From positions 248,001 through 312,000 of the forward strand of contig NZ_JACHBD010000003.1 of the NCBI RefSeq assembly GCF_014200175.1: 64,000 nt of DNA, read 5' to 3'. The position numbers and the translations under genes are program-made. The notes below the pieces were generated by a model, which worked only from the letters and a program-made list of their open reading frames with translations, was not told where the DNA came from and did no database searches. This document shows positions 1 to 8,118 of the stretch, in pieces; position 1 is the stretch's first letter, and each line of letters opens with the position of its first letter. This DNA comes from Rhizobium lentis (GTDB lineage: Bacteria > Pseudomonadota > Alphaproteobacteria > Rhizobiales > Rhizobiaceae).

Positions 1-860
1 AATAGGACGAGCAGCGAGAAGATGACGAGATCGCGCCAGACGAAGGGGCCGTAGGCGCCCCATAGGGTTTCGACGACGGCAAGCGCGGCAGCGCCTCCGG
101 CCGAGCGCAGGGGATCGGAATAGCCGCCGACAGCGGCGATCAGCAGCACTTTCAATCCGAACATCAGGCCGGCGCCGAAATCCATCGAGCCGTAATAAAA
201 GGTGGCGAGGATGCCGCAGATCGTGGCGACCAGGGCCGCCGCCGCATAGGCAACGAGGAAGACGCGGCTGGCGCTGGTGCCGCAGAGCTCGGCGGCCAGC
301 GGATCGTCGGTGACGGCGCGCCAGATGCGGCCCCAGGCGGTGCGCCTGAGGATTAACGCACCCACCGCGACGATGGCCGCCATCAGCGCCGTGTCGATCA
401 GCTGGATATAAGTGAGGGTCACCTTGAACGGGCCGTCGCGCCAGAAGACGACCGTGTCGTTCAGAAACGGCGGCAGCCAGATCGCCCTTGTATCGGCGGC
501 GAGCCGGGCGGTTTCCATCAGCACGATCATGATGCCGAGGGCGGCGACGATCACCGTATTCGGCGACTTGCTGACCAGCGGCAGCATGATCGAACGGCCG
601 ATCCAGATGCCTGCCGCCAGTGAATAGATGATCGCGGCACAGGCCCCGAGGGCAAGGGCCGCCGGCAACACCAGCCAGAAACGGTTGAAAGCGAGCTCGG
701 TGAAAAGCAGCAGGATCTGGCCGGAGAAAGCGAAAATCGCCCCATAGGTGATGTCGGCCCGCTTGGTGACGCCGAAGGCGACGGCATAACCGAAGGCGAG
801 CGCGGCATAGAGGGCGGCAAGCGGAACCGCATTCGCCAGCTGCTGCAGAAGATAGGTCAT
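1..860 (-). CDS. branched-chain amino acid type ABC transporter permease (partial, 3' end beyond window)
   Basis: Reading leftward from an ATG at 860 gives an open frame to the window edge, about 286 residues, beginning MTYLLQQLANAVPLAALYAA. It is almost wholly hydrophobic, with several membrane spans and the small-residue-rich loops of LivH/UrtB-type inner-membrane permeases, which pass amino acids or urea delivered by a periplasmic binding protein. The substrate cannot be read from this piece. It diverges from the CGNR regulator at 923 across a 62-bp gap that holds a perfect palindrome, so the regulator may control it. The family is clear; the specificity is not. Confidence 0.8.
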   Translation of the reverse strand, partial: MTYLLQQLANAVPLAALYAALAFGYAVAFGVTKRADITYGAIFAFSGQILLLFTELAFNRFWLVLPAALALGACAAIIYSLAAGIWIGRSIMLPLVSKSPNTVIVAALGIMIVLMETARLAADTRAIWLPPFLNDTVVFWRDGPFKVTLTYIQLIDTALMAAIVAVGALILRRTAWGRIWRAVTDDPLAAELCGTSASRVFLVAYAAAALVATICGILATFYYGSMDFGAGLMFGLKVLLIAAVGGYSDPLRSAGGAAALAVVETLWGAYGPFVWRDLVIFSLLVL

Positions 861-881
861 TCCGGACACTCCGCGTCGCCA

Positions 882-921
882 AAATTATAACTGGTAAAAC
901 TCATTTCGCCAGTTATAATTT
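882..921. promoter_or_regulatory. 13-bp-arm palindrome in the divergent permease/CGNR-regulator promoter
   Basis: AAATTATAACTGG (882-894) is repeated as its exact reverse complement at 909-921, with a 14-nt spacer. Each arm contains TATAAT, on opposite strands (914-919 plus, 884-889 minus), so the palindrome may hold both -10 boxes. It is much more AT-rich than its surroundings. An operator for the adjacent CGNR regulator is the simplest reading, which is inference. Confidence 0.6.
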
Positions 922-922
922 C

Positions 923-1471
923 ATGATGAGCTTTTCCTGGACCCCTCACCGCTTTGCCGGCGGCGCGCTGGCACTCGATGTCGCCAACAGCGTCGTTCTG
1001 CGCCACGATGCAGCACGGCGGATCGACCGCTTTGCCGTCAGCAATCAGATGCGCGACTTTCCGCAGGCTGCCGCCGAATTCTGCGCCGAGCGCGCTCTCT
1101 TCGGCAAGATCGTCCCGGTGGCTAGGGAAAACGAGGCGGATTTCATCGCGCTGCGGGAAGCGATCGACCGCTATTTCCGCGAGCGTATACTAACGGGCGG
1201 CGACGACCAATCGCTGGCGGCACTGCTGGAGGCGATGGCGAAGGTGCTGCGCGAAGCCAACCCCGGCAGCGTGGCGGCGGCGACCGCCCATTCGGTGCTG
1301 CGTCTGATCGCCATGCCCGATCCGGAGCGCATGAAGATCTGCGGCAATTGCGGCTGGCTGTTCATCGACCGCAGCAAGAACAGGAGCCGGGCCTGGTGCG
1401 ACATGGCAGTCTGCGGCAACCGCGCCAAGGCGAACCGGCACTACCGCCGCAAGAAGGAGGAAATCCCATGA
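923..1471 (+). CDS. CGNR zinc-finger protein (ABATE domain), probable transcriptional regulator
   Basis: 182 residues. The N-terminal part resembles the ABATE domain found with CGNR fingers. The C-terminus has the finger itself: C140-x2-C143 and C159-x4-C164, the last Cys opening the name-giving CGNR (164-167), then a basic tail. Members are thought to be DNA-binding regulators. ATG codons at 923 and 926 are both possible starts; no Shine-Dalgarno precedes them and a TATAAT box ends at 919, so the message may be leaderless. It overlaps the following lipoprotein gene by ATGA, indicating translational coupling. Confidence 0.85.
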   Translation: MMSFSWTPHRFAGGALALDVANSVVLRHDAARRIDRFAVSNQMRDFPQAAAEFCAERALFGKIVPVARENEADFIALREAIDRYFRERILTGGDDQSLAALLEAMAKVLREANPGSVAAATAHSVLRLIAMPDPERMKICGNCGWLFIDRSKNRSRAWCDMAVCGNRAKANRHYRRKKEEIP

Positions 1472-1971
1472 GGAAACATCTGATCGTCACGGCGGCGGCA
1501 ATTGGCTTGGCGCTGTCCGCCTGCCAGCGCCAAGCGGAAAACCTGGTCGAGGTCACCGGCCATCTTTTCGTCTTCAACTATCGCGTGGCGAGCGCCACCT
1601 ATCTGCTGACTCTGAAGAAGACGGGACCTATTCCGGACGGTTCGGTCATCATCGCCGAATTCGAAAATCCTCAAGGCGGCGACCCGCTGGTGCTGAACCA
1701 GAAAATCTACCCGATCGACGACAAGATCGCGCTACAGAGCGAAAATCTCCATTGCGTGCGCAAGGACCGCCCCTATTCGGTGAATGTCCGGCTGGTGGAC
1801 AAGGACGGCAAGGTGCTGCAGCAATTGAAGACTGAGTTCCGCTCGGACCTCGACCAGACGGTGCTACCGAGCAAGCCGCTCGTCGTTGGTGCGCTTTATG
1901 AAAAGAACCCGGAGGTCTTCAAGCCGGACGGCACCGTCGATTTTTCGAACACCGATAAATGCCCAGAATAG
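1468..1971 (+). CDS. small lipoprotein of unknown function
   Basis: 167 residues starting MRKHLIVTAAAIGLALSAC, a lipoprotein signal whose lipobox LSAC places the modified Cys at 19. The mature part looks beta-rich and soluble, with one or two further Cys residues (near 96 and 164) that could form a disulfide. No family is recognised. The start overlaps the stop of the CGNR gene (ATGA) and has a good AAGGAGG ribosome site. Co-transcription with a regulator suggests a shared envelope stimulus, but nothing in the sequence names it. Confidence 0.75.
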   Translation: MRKHLIVTAAAIGLALSACQRQAENLVEVTGHLFVFNYRVASATYLLTLKKTGPIPDGSVIIAEFENPQGGDPLVLNQKIYPIDDKIALQSENLHCVRKDRPYSVNVRLVDKDGKVLQQLKTEFRSDLDQTVLPSKPLVVGALYEKNPEVFKPDGTVDFSNTDKCPE

Positions 1972-1983
1972 AGTGACCATAGA

Positions 1984-2010
1984 AAAAGCCGGAGCGAGGC
2001 CCCGGCTTTT
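1984..2010. terminator. bidirectional terminator between lipoprotein gene and ndk
   Basis: AAAAGCCGG (1984-1992) and CCGGCTTTT (2002-2010) form a 9-bp stem with a 9-nt loop. A run of T lies on the 3' side in either direction. It sits between convergent genes. Confidence 0.85.
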
Positions 2011-2054
2011 GAGAGTCAATTCAAGGCATTGCGAGGCAATGCCGAAGCGTGGCC

Positions 2055-2477
2055 TCAGCCGACGATTTCGGTGTCGGAGAACCAGTACTTGATTTCCTGG
2101 GCAGCCGTTTCCGGAGCGTCCGAGCCGTGAACGGAATTTTCGCCGATCGACAGCGCATGAACCTTGCGGATCGTGCCTTCATCAGCGTTTGCCGGGTTGG
2201 TCGCGCCCATGATCTCGCGGTTCTTCAGGATGGCGCCTTCGCCTTCCAGGACCTGAACGACGGTCGGGCCGGAGGTCATGCCTTCAACGAGTTCGCCGAA
2301 GAAGGGACGGTCCTTGTGAACGGCATAGAAGCCTTCGGCTTCGCGGCGGCTCATCCAGACGCGCTTGGAGGCGACGACGCGCAGGCCGGCATCTTCGAGC
2401 ATCTTGGTGATGGCGCCCGTCAGGTTGCGCTTGGTTGCATCCGGCTTGATCATCGAGAAGGTGCGTTCAATCGCCAT
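2055..2477 (-). CDS. ndk: nucleoside diphosphate kinase
   Basis: 140 residues, the usual bacterial length. It transfers the gamma phosphate from ATP to other NDPs through a phosphohistidine. The N-terminus [18 protein letters not shown] and the active-site stretch NxVHGSD near residues 115-121 (catalytic His) are canonical. The ATG at 2477 is chosen over an in-frame TTG two codons upstream because AGAGGA lies 8 nt before it. A terminator-like hairpin separates it from the upstream GST gene, so it probably has its own promoter. Confidence 0.97.
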   Translation of the reverse strand: MAIERTFSMIKPDATKRNLTGAITKMLEDAGLRVVASKRVWMSRREAEGFYAVHKDRPFFGELVEGMTSGPTVVQVLEGEGAILKNREIMGATNPANADEGTIRKVHALSIGENSVHGSDAPETAAQEIKYWFSDTEIVG

Positions 2478-2507
2478 AGTCAAATCCTCTGTTTTCTCGG
2501 GAAAAGT

Positions 2508-2526
2508 GGGCGGTCTTTACCCGCCC
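2508..2526 (-). terminator. terminator-like hairpin after the GST gene
   Basis: On the minus strand GGGCGG pairs with CCGCCC around a 7-nt loop and is followed by ACTTTTC. It lies between the leftward GST stop (2559) and the ndk start (2477). Confidence 0.45.
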
Positions 2527-2558
2527 CAACGCCCGAAAACAAGAGGTCGACGGCAATT

Positions 2559-3248
2559 TCACGCCGCTGTCACAGTCCGGCCGCGGCTTTCATGGAGATC
2601 GAGGCAGCGTTCGAACCAGGCCAGGACGGGATCGTCGACGGCCAGCATCGCTAGACCAACGCAGACACGCAGCCACTGCAGCGCGCCGAAGACGATATAG
2701 TCGGCAAAGAGCGGCGTCTCACCGCCGATGAAAGGCTGGAACTTCAGCATGTGCCGGAGCGGCTCCAGCTTGGCGCCGAAGGCGGGTTTCTCCGCCTCAC
2801 TGTCGGCGGCAATGACTTCCATCGACTTGCCGAGACGAGCTTCGCGGCTTTGACGGAAATAGGCCTTATCTTCCTCGTCGAGGATCGCATGGATGTCGAG
2901 AAGGGCGATCCGCATGATCGACGGATGGACGATCATCTGCGAATAGCCCTCCACCATGCGCGACAGCGCCTTGCCGCCCTCGCCGTTGAAGAGCGACGGC
3001 CGCTCCGGATAGGCCTCCTCCAGATAGAGAGCGATGGCGAAACTGTCGGGGATCAGCCTGCCGTTGTCATCGAGGACGGGCAAGGTCGGCGAGACACCGC
3101 CGCCGATTTCGCGGATTCGGGCGTATGTGGTCGGAATTTCTTCGAAATCGAGCCCCTTATGCGCCAGCGCCATCACCGCCTTCCAGCAATGGGGCGAAAA
3201 GAAGCGCCGCTCATCGGCGCCGCAGAGGGAGTAGAGGGCTCTGGTCAT
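2559..3248 (-). CDS. glutathione S-transferase family protein
   Basis: 229 residues. An N-terminal thioredoxin-like half (about 1-80) contains SPHCWKAVMAL, the place where GSTs put the thiol-activating Ser or Cys, and a cis-Pro segment (SPTLPVLDDNG) followed by PDSFAIALYLEEAYP, the usual glutathione gamma-Glu-binding E/D-S pattern. The remainder is the helical C-terminal domain. It is cytosolic and probably detoxifies electrophiles or reduces disulfides; the substrate is unknown. It precedes ndk on the same strand, with a hairpin between. Confidence 0.88.
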   Translation of the reverse strand: MTRALYSLCGADERRFFSPHCWKAVMALAHKGLDFEEIPTTYARIREIGGGVSPTLPVLDDNGRLIPDSFAIALYLEEAYPERPSLFNGEGGKALSRMVEGYSQMIVHPSIMRIALLDIHAILDEEDKAYFRQSREARLGKSMEVIAADSEAEKPAFGAKLEPLRHMLKFQPFIGGETPLFADYIVFGALQWLRVCVGLAMLAVDDPVLAWFERCLDLHESRGRTVTAA

Positions 3249-3386
3249 GACAGTCCTTTCGAGATCGAAACTCTGTGCATTCGACGACAGAAAGCGCCTG
3301 CGATCAAATCAGGAAATTTCATGGCGTCATCACTGCGATTTCGGCGGAAGCAAGCTAGATTGCCCTTCCCATGACAGGAGGAACGC

Positions 3387-3896
3387 ATGCTCAGGCAATA
3401 CAGGATGTTCGCCGCGTATAATCGCTGGGCCAATGCCAAGGTCTATGCGGCGGCGGCCGAACTCAGCGATCCGGAATTCCGCAGCGACCGCGGCGCCTTC
3501 TTCGGCTCGCTGCATCGAACCCTCAACCACCTGCTCGTTGCCGACCGGATATGGATGAAACGCTTCACCGGCACCGGCGAGGCGCCGACGAGCCTCGATG
3601 CCGTGCTCTTCGAGGAGTTCGATGCGCTTGCCGCTGCGCGTAAGGCAGAGGACGAGCGGATCATTGCCTGGACGGGCACGCTGGACGAAACAAGCCTTGC
3701 TGCCAACTTCACCTACTCGACGGTGACCCAACCGATCGTGATGACCCAGCCGCTGTGGACCGCGCTTTCGCATCTCTTCAACCACCAGACCCACCATCGC
3801 GGCCAGTGCCACATGACGCTGACGGCGCTCGGCAAGCCGAGCCTCGGGCTCGACCTCATCTATTTCCTGCGCAGCGAGGGCCGCGAGTGGATGTGA
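3387..3896 (+). CDS. DinB family protein
   Basis: 169 residues, four-helix DinB/YfiT fold. The opening YRMFAAYNRWAN, the HRTLNHLLVADRIWM stretch (about 48-62) and NHQTHHRGQCH near residue 134 carry the three His residues that usually bind a metal in this superfamily. Some relatives are thiol-dependent S-transferases and many have no known reaction. An AGGAGG site lies 6-8 nt upstream of the ATG. The gene diverges from the GST gene at 3248; a shared thiol-stress role is possible but not shown. Confidence 0.88.
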   Translation: MLRQYRMFAAYNRWANAKVYAAAAELSDPEFRSDRGAFFGSLHRTLNHLLVADRIWMKRFTGTGEAPTSLDAVLFEEFDALAAARKAEDERIIAWTGTLDETSLAANFTYSTVTQPIVMTQPLWTALSHLFNHQTHHRGQCHMTLTALGKPSLGLDLIYFLRSEGREWM

Positions 3897-4039
3897 GCGT
3901 TTCCGCATCAACAGGGCATTAACCGCCTTTACCGGTTGCGCCTGGAATCCAGCACTTCCCATCCAGAAATTCAGCCTCTCTTAAAAGCTTGCGGGGCATA
4001 GCGGAATGACGGAAAAGGCCGGGGCCGCGAGGGATCATC

Positions 4040-5089
4040 ATGCCGAATGCAAGCGCAAACGCACTGGTGCCGCGCGAAGCGGTGCGCCCTGGACCTATCG
4101 CGGACATCCAGAAAATCGCCCAGCACATGGCGCGTCTCAACATCGCCGGGCTACCGCGCAATTACGAACTCTTCCATGAGGCGATCGTCGGGCTCAATGG
4201 AGGCCTCGCACAGGATATCGCCGCACTTGGACCTCACCCCCAACAAGCAATGCTTGACGAGCTCGGGTTGAAATACCGCCTCGTCGGCCATTGCGGGCTG
4301 GCGGGCGAGACCTCGCGGTCCGAGGCGAGCCGTTTGCTGCGCGAGGTGGCGGAGAGGCTTGCCGAAGGGTTGCGGCACCGGGACGCCTTCGCGCGCGCCT
4401 GCGACACGATCCTAAAATCCGTCTCCAGTCATGAAGACCAGAGCCTTGCCGCCTTCATCGGCGAGCTCGACTACCTCTCGGCCTCGCTGATGAGCGTGTC
4501 CGCTGCGGAGATGCAAATCGGTGCCAGGCTGGCGGATGACATCAAGAGGCTGGAAACGCTCGAGCGCGGCATTTCGGCGATGCAGGCGGCCGCCGTCGCC
4601 GACAGGATCACCGGACTTCCCAATCGCATCGCGCTCAACCGCGTGATCGCCGACCTCTACGAGCGCGAAGAGGGTGCTGCCGGCAGTGCGCTTGTCATGG
4701 TCGATGTCGACAATTTCACCGATCTCAATGAGAGATATGGCACGCCGGCAGGCAACAAGCTCTTGAAGAAGCTCGCCGGCCTCTTCCAAAAGTCGGTCAA
4801 GAAGAACGACTTCGTCGTCCGCACCGAGGCGGACGAATTCGCCTTGCTGTTTTCCAATGTCGGCATGCAGGATGCGATGGCGATTGCCGAGCGCCTGCGC
4901 GCCTCCGTCGAAGACAATCTGGTCTTTGCGACCTCAGACAAGGGCGACAGCGGCAGGCTGACCATCTCGGTCGGCGTGGCGCTCAGCACGGACGCGGCAA
5001 CACCGGGGCAGTTGCAGGCCAATGCCCGCGTTGCCCTCCTCGCCGCTCAATCGAACCCTCGCCAGCCGGTGCAGGCCTTCGGCCGCTGA
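4040..5089 (+). CDS. GGDEF-domain protein with degenerate active-site motif
   Basis: 349 residues. The first 185 or so are helical with no recognised sensor domain or membrane span. A GGDEF domain follows, starting at DRITGLPNR (about 193). The Mg-binding DVDNF is present, but the signature reads RTEADEF, so both Gly are replaced (E, A), and the GD pair of the nucleotide-binding helix is GN. The inhibitory RxxD site is absent. Diguanylate cyclase activity is therefore doubtful; a c-di-GMP or GTP effector or a weak cyclase is more likely. GAGGGA precedes the ATG. Confidence 0.85.
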   Translation: MPNASANALVPREAVRPGPIADIQKIAQHMARLNIAGLPRNYELFHEAIVGLNGGLAQDIAALGPHPQQAMLDELGLKYRLVGHCGLAGETSRSEASRLLREVAERLAEGLRHRDAFARACDTILKSVSSHEDQSLAAFIGELDYLSASLMSVSAAEMQIGARLADDIKRLETLERGISAMQAAAVADRITGLPNRIALNRVIADLYEREEGAAGSALVMVDVDNFTDLNERYGTPAGNKLLKKLAGLFQKSVKKNDFVVRTEADEFALLFSNVGMQDAMAIAERLRASVEDNLVFATSDKGDSGRLTISVGVALSTDAATPGQLQANARVALLAAQSNPRQPVQAFGR

Positions 5090-5121
5090 GGCGGATTCGA
5101 TCTCTTGCGGCGGATGAGAGC

Positions 5122-5175
5122 CTTGCCGGGCCGGCAAGCAAGCTGACCGGCGCCAAGTGCTCTTGCCTTGGCAAG
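5122..5175. repeat. two small palindromes sharing a CTTGCC/GGCAAG core upstream of the ABC-F gene
   Basis: CTTGCCGG-G-CCGGCAAG occupies 5122-5138 and CTTGCC-TT-GGCAAG occupies 5162-5175. The outer arm of one can also pair with the opposite arm of the other, giving alternative folds in an ABC-F leader. They might also end transcription of the preceding gene, but no T run follows. Confidence 0.45.
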
Positions 5176-5198
5176 CGCTTTCGGCCAAAACGCCGGCC

Positions 5199-7082
5199 AT
5201 GATCACGCTCACCGAAATTTCCGCCCGCATAGCCGGGCGCCTGCTTCTCGACAATGCCAGCCTGTCGCTGCCTTCGGGCACCAAGGCCGGCCTCGTCGGC
5301 CGCAACGGCGCCGGCAAGTCCACGCTGTTTCGCGTCATTACCGGCGATCTCGGCTCAGAGACCGGATCGGTGTCGATCCCGAAGGCTGCGCGCATCGGCC
5401 AGGTGGCCCAGGAAGCGCCGGGAACCGAGCAGCCCCTGATCGAGATCGTGCTTGCCGCAGACAAAGAGCGCGCGGCCCTGCTTGCCGAAGCGGAAACGGC
5501 GAGCGATCCGCACCGCATCGCCGAAATCCAGATGCGCCTCGTCGATATCGATGCGCATTCGGCCGAGGCGCGCGCGGCGAGCATCCTCGCCGGCCTCGGC
5601 TTCGACAGGGAAGCGCAGGCCCGGCCCGCCTCCTCCTTCTCGGGCGGCTGGCGCATGCGCGTGGCGCTCGCCGCCGTGCTGTTTGCCGAGCCGGACCTGC
5701 TTCTGCTCGACGAGCCGACCAACTATCTCGATCTCGAGGGCACTATGTGGCTGGAGGATTATATTCGCCGCTATCCCCATACGGTCATCATCATCAGCCA
5801 CGACCGCGACCTCTTGAACAATGCGGTCAATTCCATCGTCCATCTCGACCAGAAGAAGCTCACCTTCTATCGCGGCAATTACGACCAGTTCGAGCGGCAG
5901 AAAGCGGAAGCCGACGAACTGCAGACGAAGGCCAAGGCCAAGAACGAGGCAGCGCGCAAACATCTGCAGAGCTTCATCGATCGCTTCAAGGCCAAGGCCT
6001 CCAAGGCCCGGCAGGCGCAGTCGCGCGTCAAGGCGCTCGAGCGCATGGGCACTGTTGCGGCTGTTATCGAGGACCACGTACAGCCGATCACCTTTCCCGA
6101 GCCCGAGAAGCAGCCGGCCTCGCCGATCGTCGCGGTCCAGGGCGGCGCCGTCGGCTACCAGCCGGGCAAGCCGATCCTGAAGAACCTCAATCTGCGCATC
6201 GACAATGACGACCGCATCGCCCTTCTGGGTTCGAACGGCAACGGCAAATCTACCTTCGCGAAATTCATCTCCGGCAGGCTTGCCCCGGAGAGTGGCGAAG
6301 TGAAGCTTGCGCCCTCCCTGAAGATCGGCTTTTTCGCGCAGCACCAGCTCGACGACCTCATCCCCGAGCAGTCGGCGGTGGAGCATGTGCGACGGCTGAT
6401 GCCTGGCGACTCGGAGGCCAAAGTGCGCGCCCGTGTCGCCCAAATGGGACTCGCGACCGAGAAGATGGCGACCGCCGCCAAGGATCTTTCCGGCGGCGAA
6501 AAAGCCCGCCTGCTGATGGGCCTTGCCGCCTTCCATGCGCCGAATCTGCTCATTCTCGACGAACCGACCAACCATCTCGACATCGACAGCCGGCGCGCAC
6601 TGATCGAGGCGCTGAACGACTACGAAGGCGCCGTCATCCTGATCTCGCACGACCGTCACCTGATCGAGGCGACGGTCGACCGGCTGTGGCTGGTCAACGG
6701 CGGCACGGTCACCGCCTTCGAAGGCGATATGGACGAATATCGTGACCTGATCGTCGCCTCGGGCAAAAAAAAAGAAGAAAAGCCGCAGCCGGCTGACGAT
6801 GCGACCTCCAAGGCCGATCAACGCAAGCTCAATGCGGAAAGGCGCGCTTCGCTGACGCCACTGAAGAAAAAGATCAACGAAATCGAATCGTTGACGGCGA
6901 AGCTGGAGAAACAGATTCAGGCGCTTGACGCGGAACTTGCAAATCCCGCTCTCTACGAGAAGACGCCCGCCAAGGCGGCCGAAAAGGCAAAGCAGCGCGG
7001 CGAGGCCGCGGCAAAACTCGCTGCTGCCGAGGAAGAATGGCTGATGCTGTCGTCGGAATACGAAGAAGCGAGGGCGGGATAG
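5199..7082 (+). CDS. ABC-F family ATPase (Uup/EttA-like ribosome-associated factor)
   Basis: 627 residues from ATG 5199, with two ABC cassettes and no membrane segment. Cassette 1 has GRNGAGKST, SFSGGW and LLLLDEPTNYLD. Cassette 2 has GSNGNGKST, DLSGGEKAR and LLILDEPTNHLD. Between them is the charged helical linker that ABC-F proteins insert into the ribosomal E site. A Lys/Glu-rich coiled-coil tail (about residues 525-627) resembles Uup rather than EttA. Such proteins relieve stalled or early-elongating ribosomes. The longer open frame begins at a non-conserved codon 42 nt upstream. Confidence 0.92.
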   Translation: MITLTEISARIAGRLLLDNASLSLPSGTKAGLVGRNGAGKSTLFRVITGDLGSETGSVSIPKAARIGQVAQEAPGTEQPLIEIVLAADKERAALLAEAETASDPHRIAEIQMRLVDIDAHSAEARAASILAGLGFDREAQARPASSFSGGWRMRVALAAVLFAEPDLLLLDEPTNYLDLEGTMWLEDYIRRYPHTVIIISHDRDLLNNAVNSIVHLDQKKLTFYRGNYDQFERQKAEADELQTKAKAKNEAARKHLQSFIDRFKAKASKARQAQSRVKALERMGTVAAVIEDHVQPITFPEPEKQPASPIVAVQGGAVGYQPGKPILKNLNLRIDNDDRIALLGSNGNGKSTFAKFISGRLAPESGEVKLAPSLKIGFFAQHQLDDLIPEQSAVEHVRRLMPGDSEAKVRARVAQMGLATEKMATAAKDLSGGEKARLLMGLAAFHAPNLLILDEPTNHLDIDSRRALIEALNDYEGAVILISHDRHLIEATVDRLWLVNGGTVTAFEGDMDEYRDLIVASGKKKEEKPQPADDATSKADQRKLNAERRASLTPLKKKINEIESLTAKLEKQIQALDAELANPALYEKTPAKAAEKAKQRGEAAAKLAAAEEEWLMLSSEYEEARAG

Positions 7083-7210
7083 CCACAGTCCTGGTGGAAA
7101 GCGCGGCGAAGTGGCGCGCATCAAGACAATTGCCGGCGATCTCAACCGATCGTTAACCATAATTCGAAAGGTTGTCTCAACATTCATTACCGATTTGTTG
7201 AGCCCTTTCC

Positions 7211-8053
7211 ATGCATCGCTTTTCCGTCCTGGCCTGCATCGCCCTTACGGCCGCCCTCTCCGCCTGCAGCACGACCAGACAACCCCCCGACACATCGATC
7301 AAGACCTCCTCGGTGATCGCGCCCGAGGAGCGCAAACTCGCCTATGCCGACGACGAAGCGGCGCCGCGCATGACCGGCTGGCACCATCTGGCCGGACGGA
7401 CGCTGGAAGTCTCCTCGCTCGCCGATCTCAAGCTGCAGGATAAGGAAGTGATCCTCAGCTTCGACGACGGCCCGATCCCCGGCCGGACCGACAAGGTGCT
7501 GGCGATCCTCGACCAGTTCGGCGTCAAGGGCGCATTCATGATGGTCGGCGCGATGGCGGAGATGCACCCGGCGCTCGCCCGCAAGGTGGCGATGGACGGC
7601 AATACGATCGGCAGCCATACCTATGACCATGCCGACCTCAGCTCGCTGAGTTTCGATGCGGCGATGGCGGAGGTGATAAAGGGCCAGCTGGCGGTGACCA
7701 AGGCGACGGGAAGCGACGTCTCCTTCTTCCGCTTCCCCTATCTCTCCGAGAGCCACAGGCTGCGTGCCGCGATCGCCATGCGCGACATGGTGGTCATGGA
7801 TGTCGACATCGACAGCAAGGACTATTTCGCCACGACGCCGGCCTCCGTCACGCAGCGGACCATGGACCAGTTGCACAAGCGCGGCCGCGGCATCATTCTC
7901 ATGCATGACATCCATAAGCGCACGGCGAAGATGCTGCCGACCCTGCTTTCGAAACTCGAAGCCGAAGGCTACAAGGTTGTGACGCTGAAGTTCAAGAAGA
8001 CGCAGGCCCCGACCAATCTCGTCGCTTCGGCCGATTTCGTGATGACCCGCTAA
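7211..8053 (+). CDS. polysaccharide deacetylase (NodB homology) lipoprotein
   Basis: 280 residues. The signal ends in the lipobox LSAC (Cys 19), so the enzyme is probably membrane-anchored in the periplasm. All NodB-domain motifs are visible: SFDDGP (D85, D86), SHTYDH (H136, H140 metal ligands), RFPY (174-177), DVDIDSKDY (197-205) and ILMHD with H232. These enzymes remove N- or O-acetyl groups from polysaccharides; the length and lipid anchor differ from NodB itself. Peptidoglycan or exopolysaccharide are likely substrates. Confidence 0.9.
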   Translation: MHRFSVLACIALTAALSACSTTRQPPDTSIKTSSVIAPEERKLAYADDEAAPRMTGWHHLAGRTLEVSSLADLKLQDKEVILSFDDGPIPGRTDKVLAILDQFGVKGAFMMVGAMAEMHPALARKVAMDGNTIGSHTYDHADLSSLSFDAAMAEVIKGQLAVTKATGSDVSFFRFPYLSESHRLRAAIAMRDMVVMDVDIDSKDYFATTPASVTQRTMDQLHKRGRGIILMHDIHKRTAKMLPTLLSKLEAEGYKVVTLKFKKTQAPTNLVASADFVMTR

Positions 8054-8060
8054 CGCGGGT
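8045..8060 (+). terminator. short hairpin overlapping the deacetylase stop
   Basis: ACCCGC and GCGGGT pair around TAAC, which includes the stop codon. There is no strong T tract, so it is a weak candidate. Confidence 0.35.
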
Positions 8061-8118
8061 TGTCAAGTCGAGACCGGCTGCCTAGATCTGATCGACGTCA
8101 ACGGAAGCCGGTAGGGAC

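Noticed and set aside
5355-7187. 610-codon leftward open frame antisense to the ABC-F gene
   Set aside because: The plus-strand product has complete ABC motifs; the antisense frame is a by-product of codon bias.
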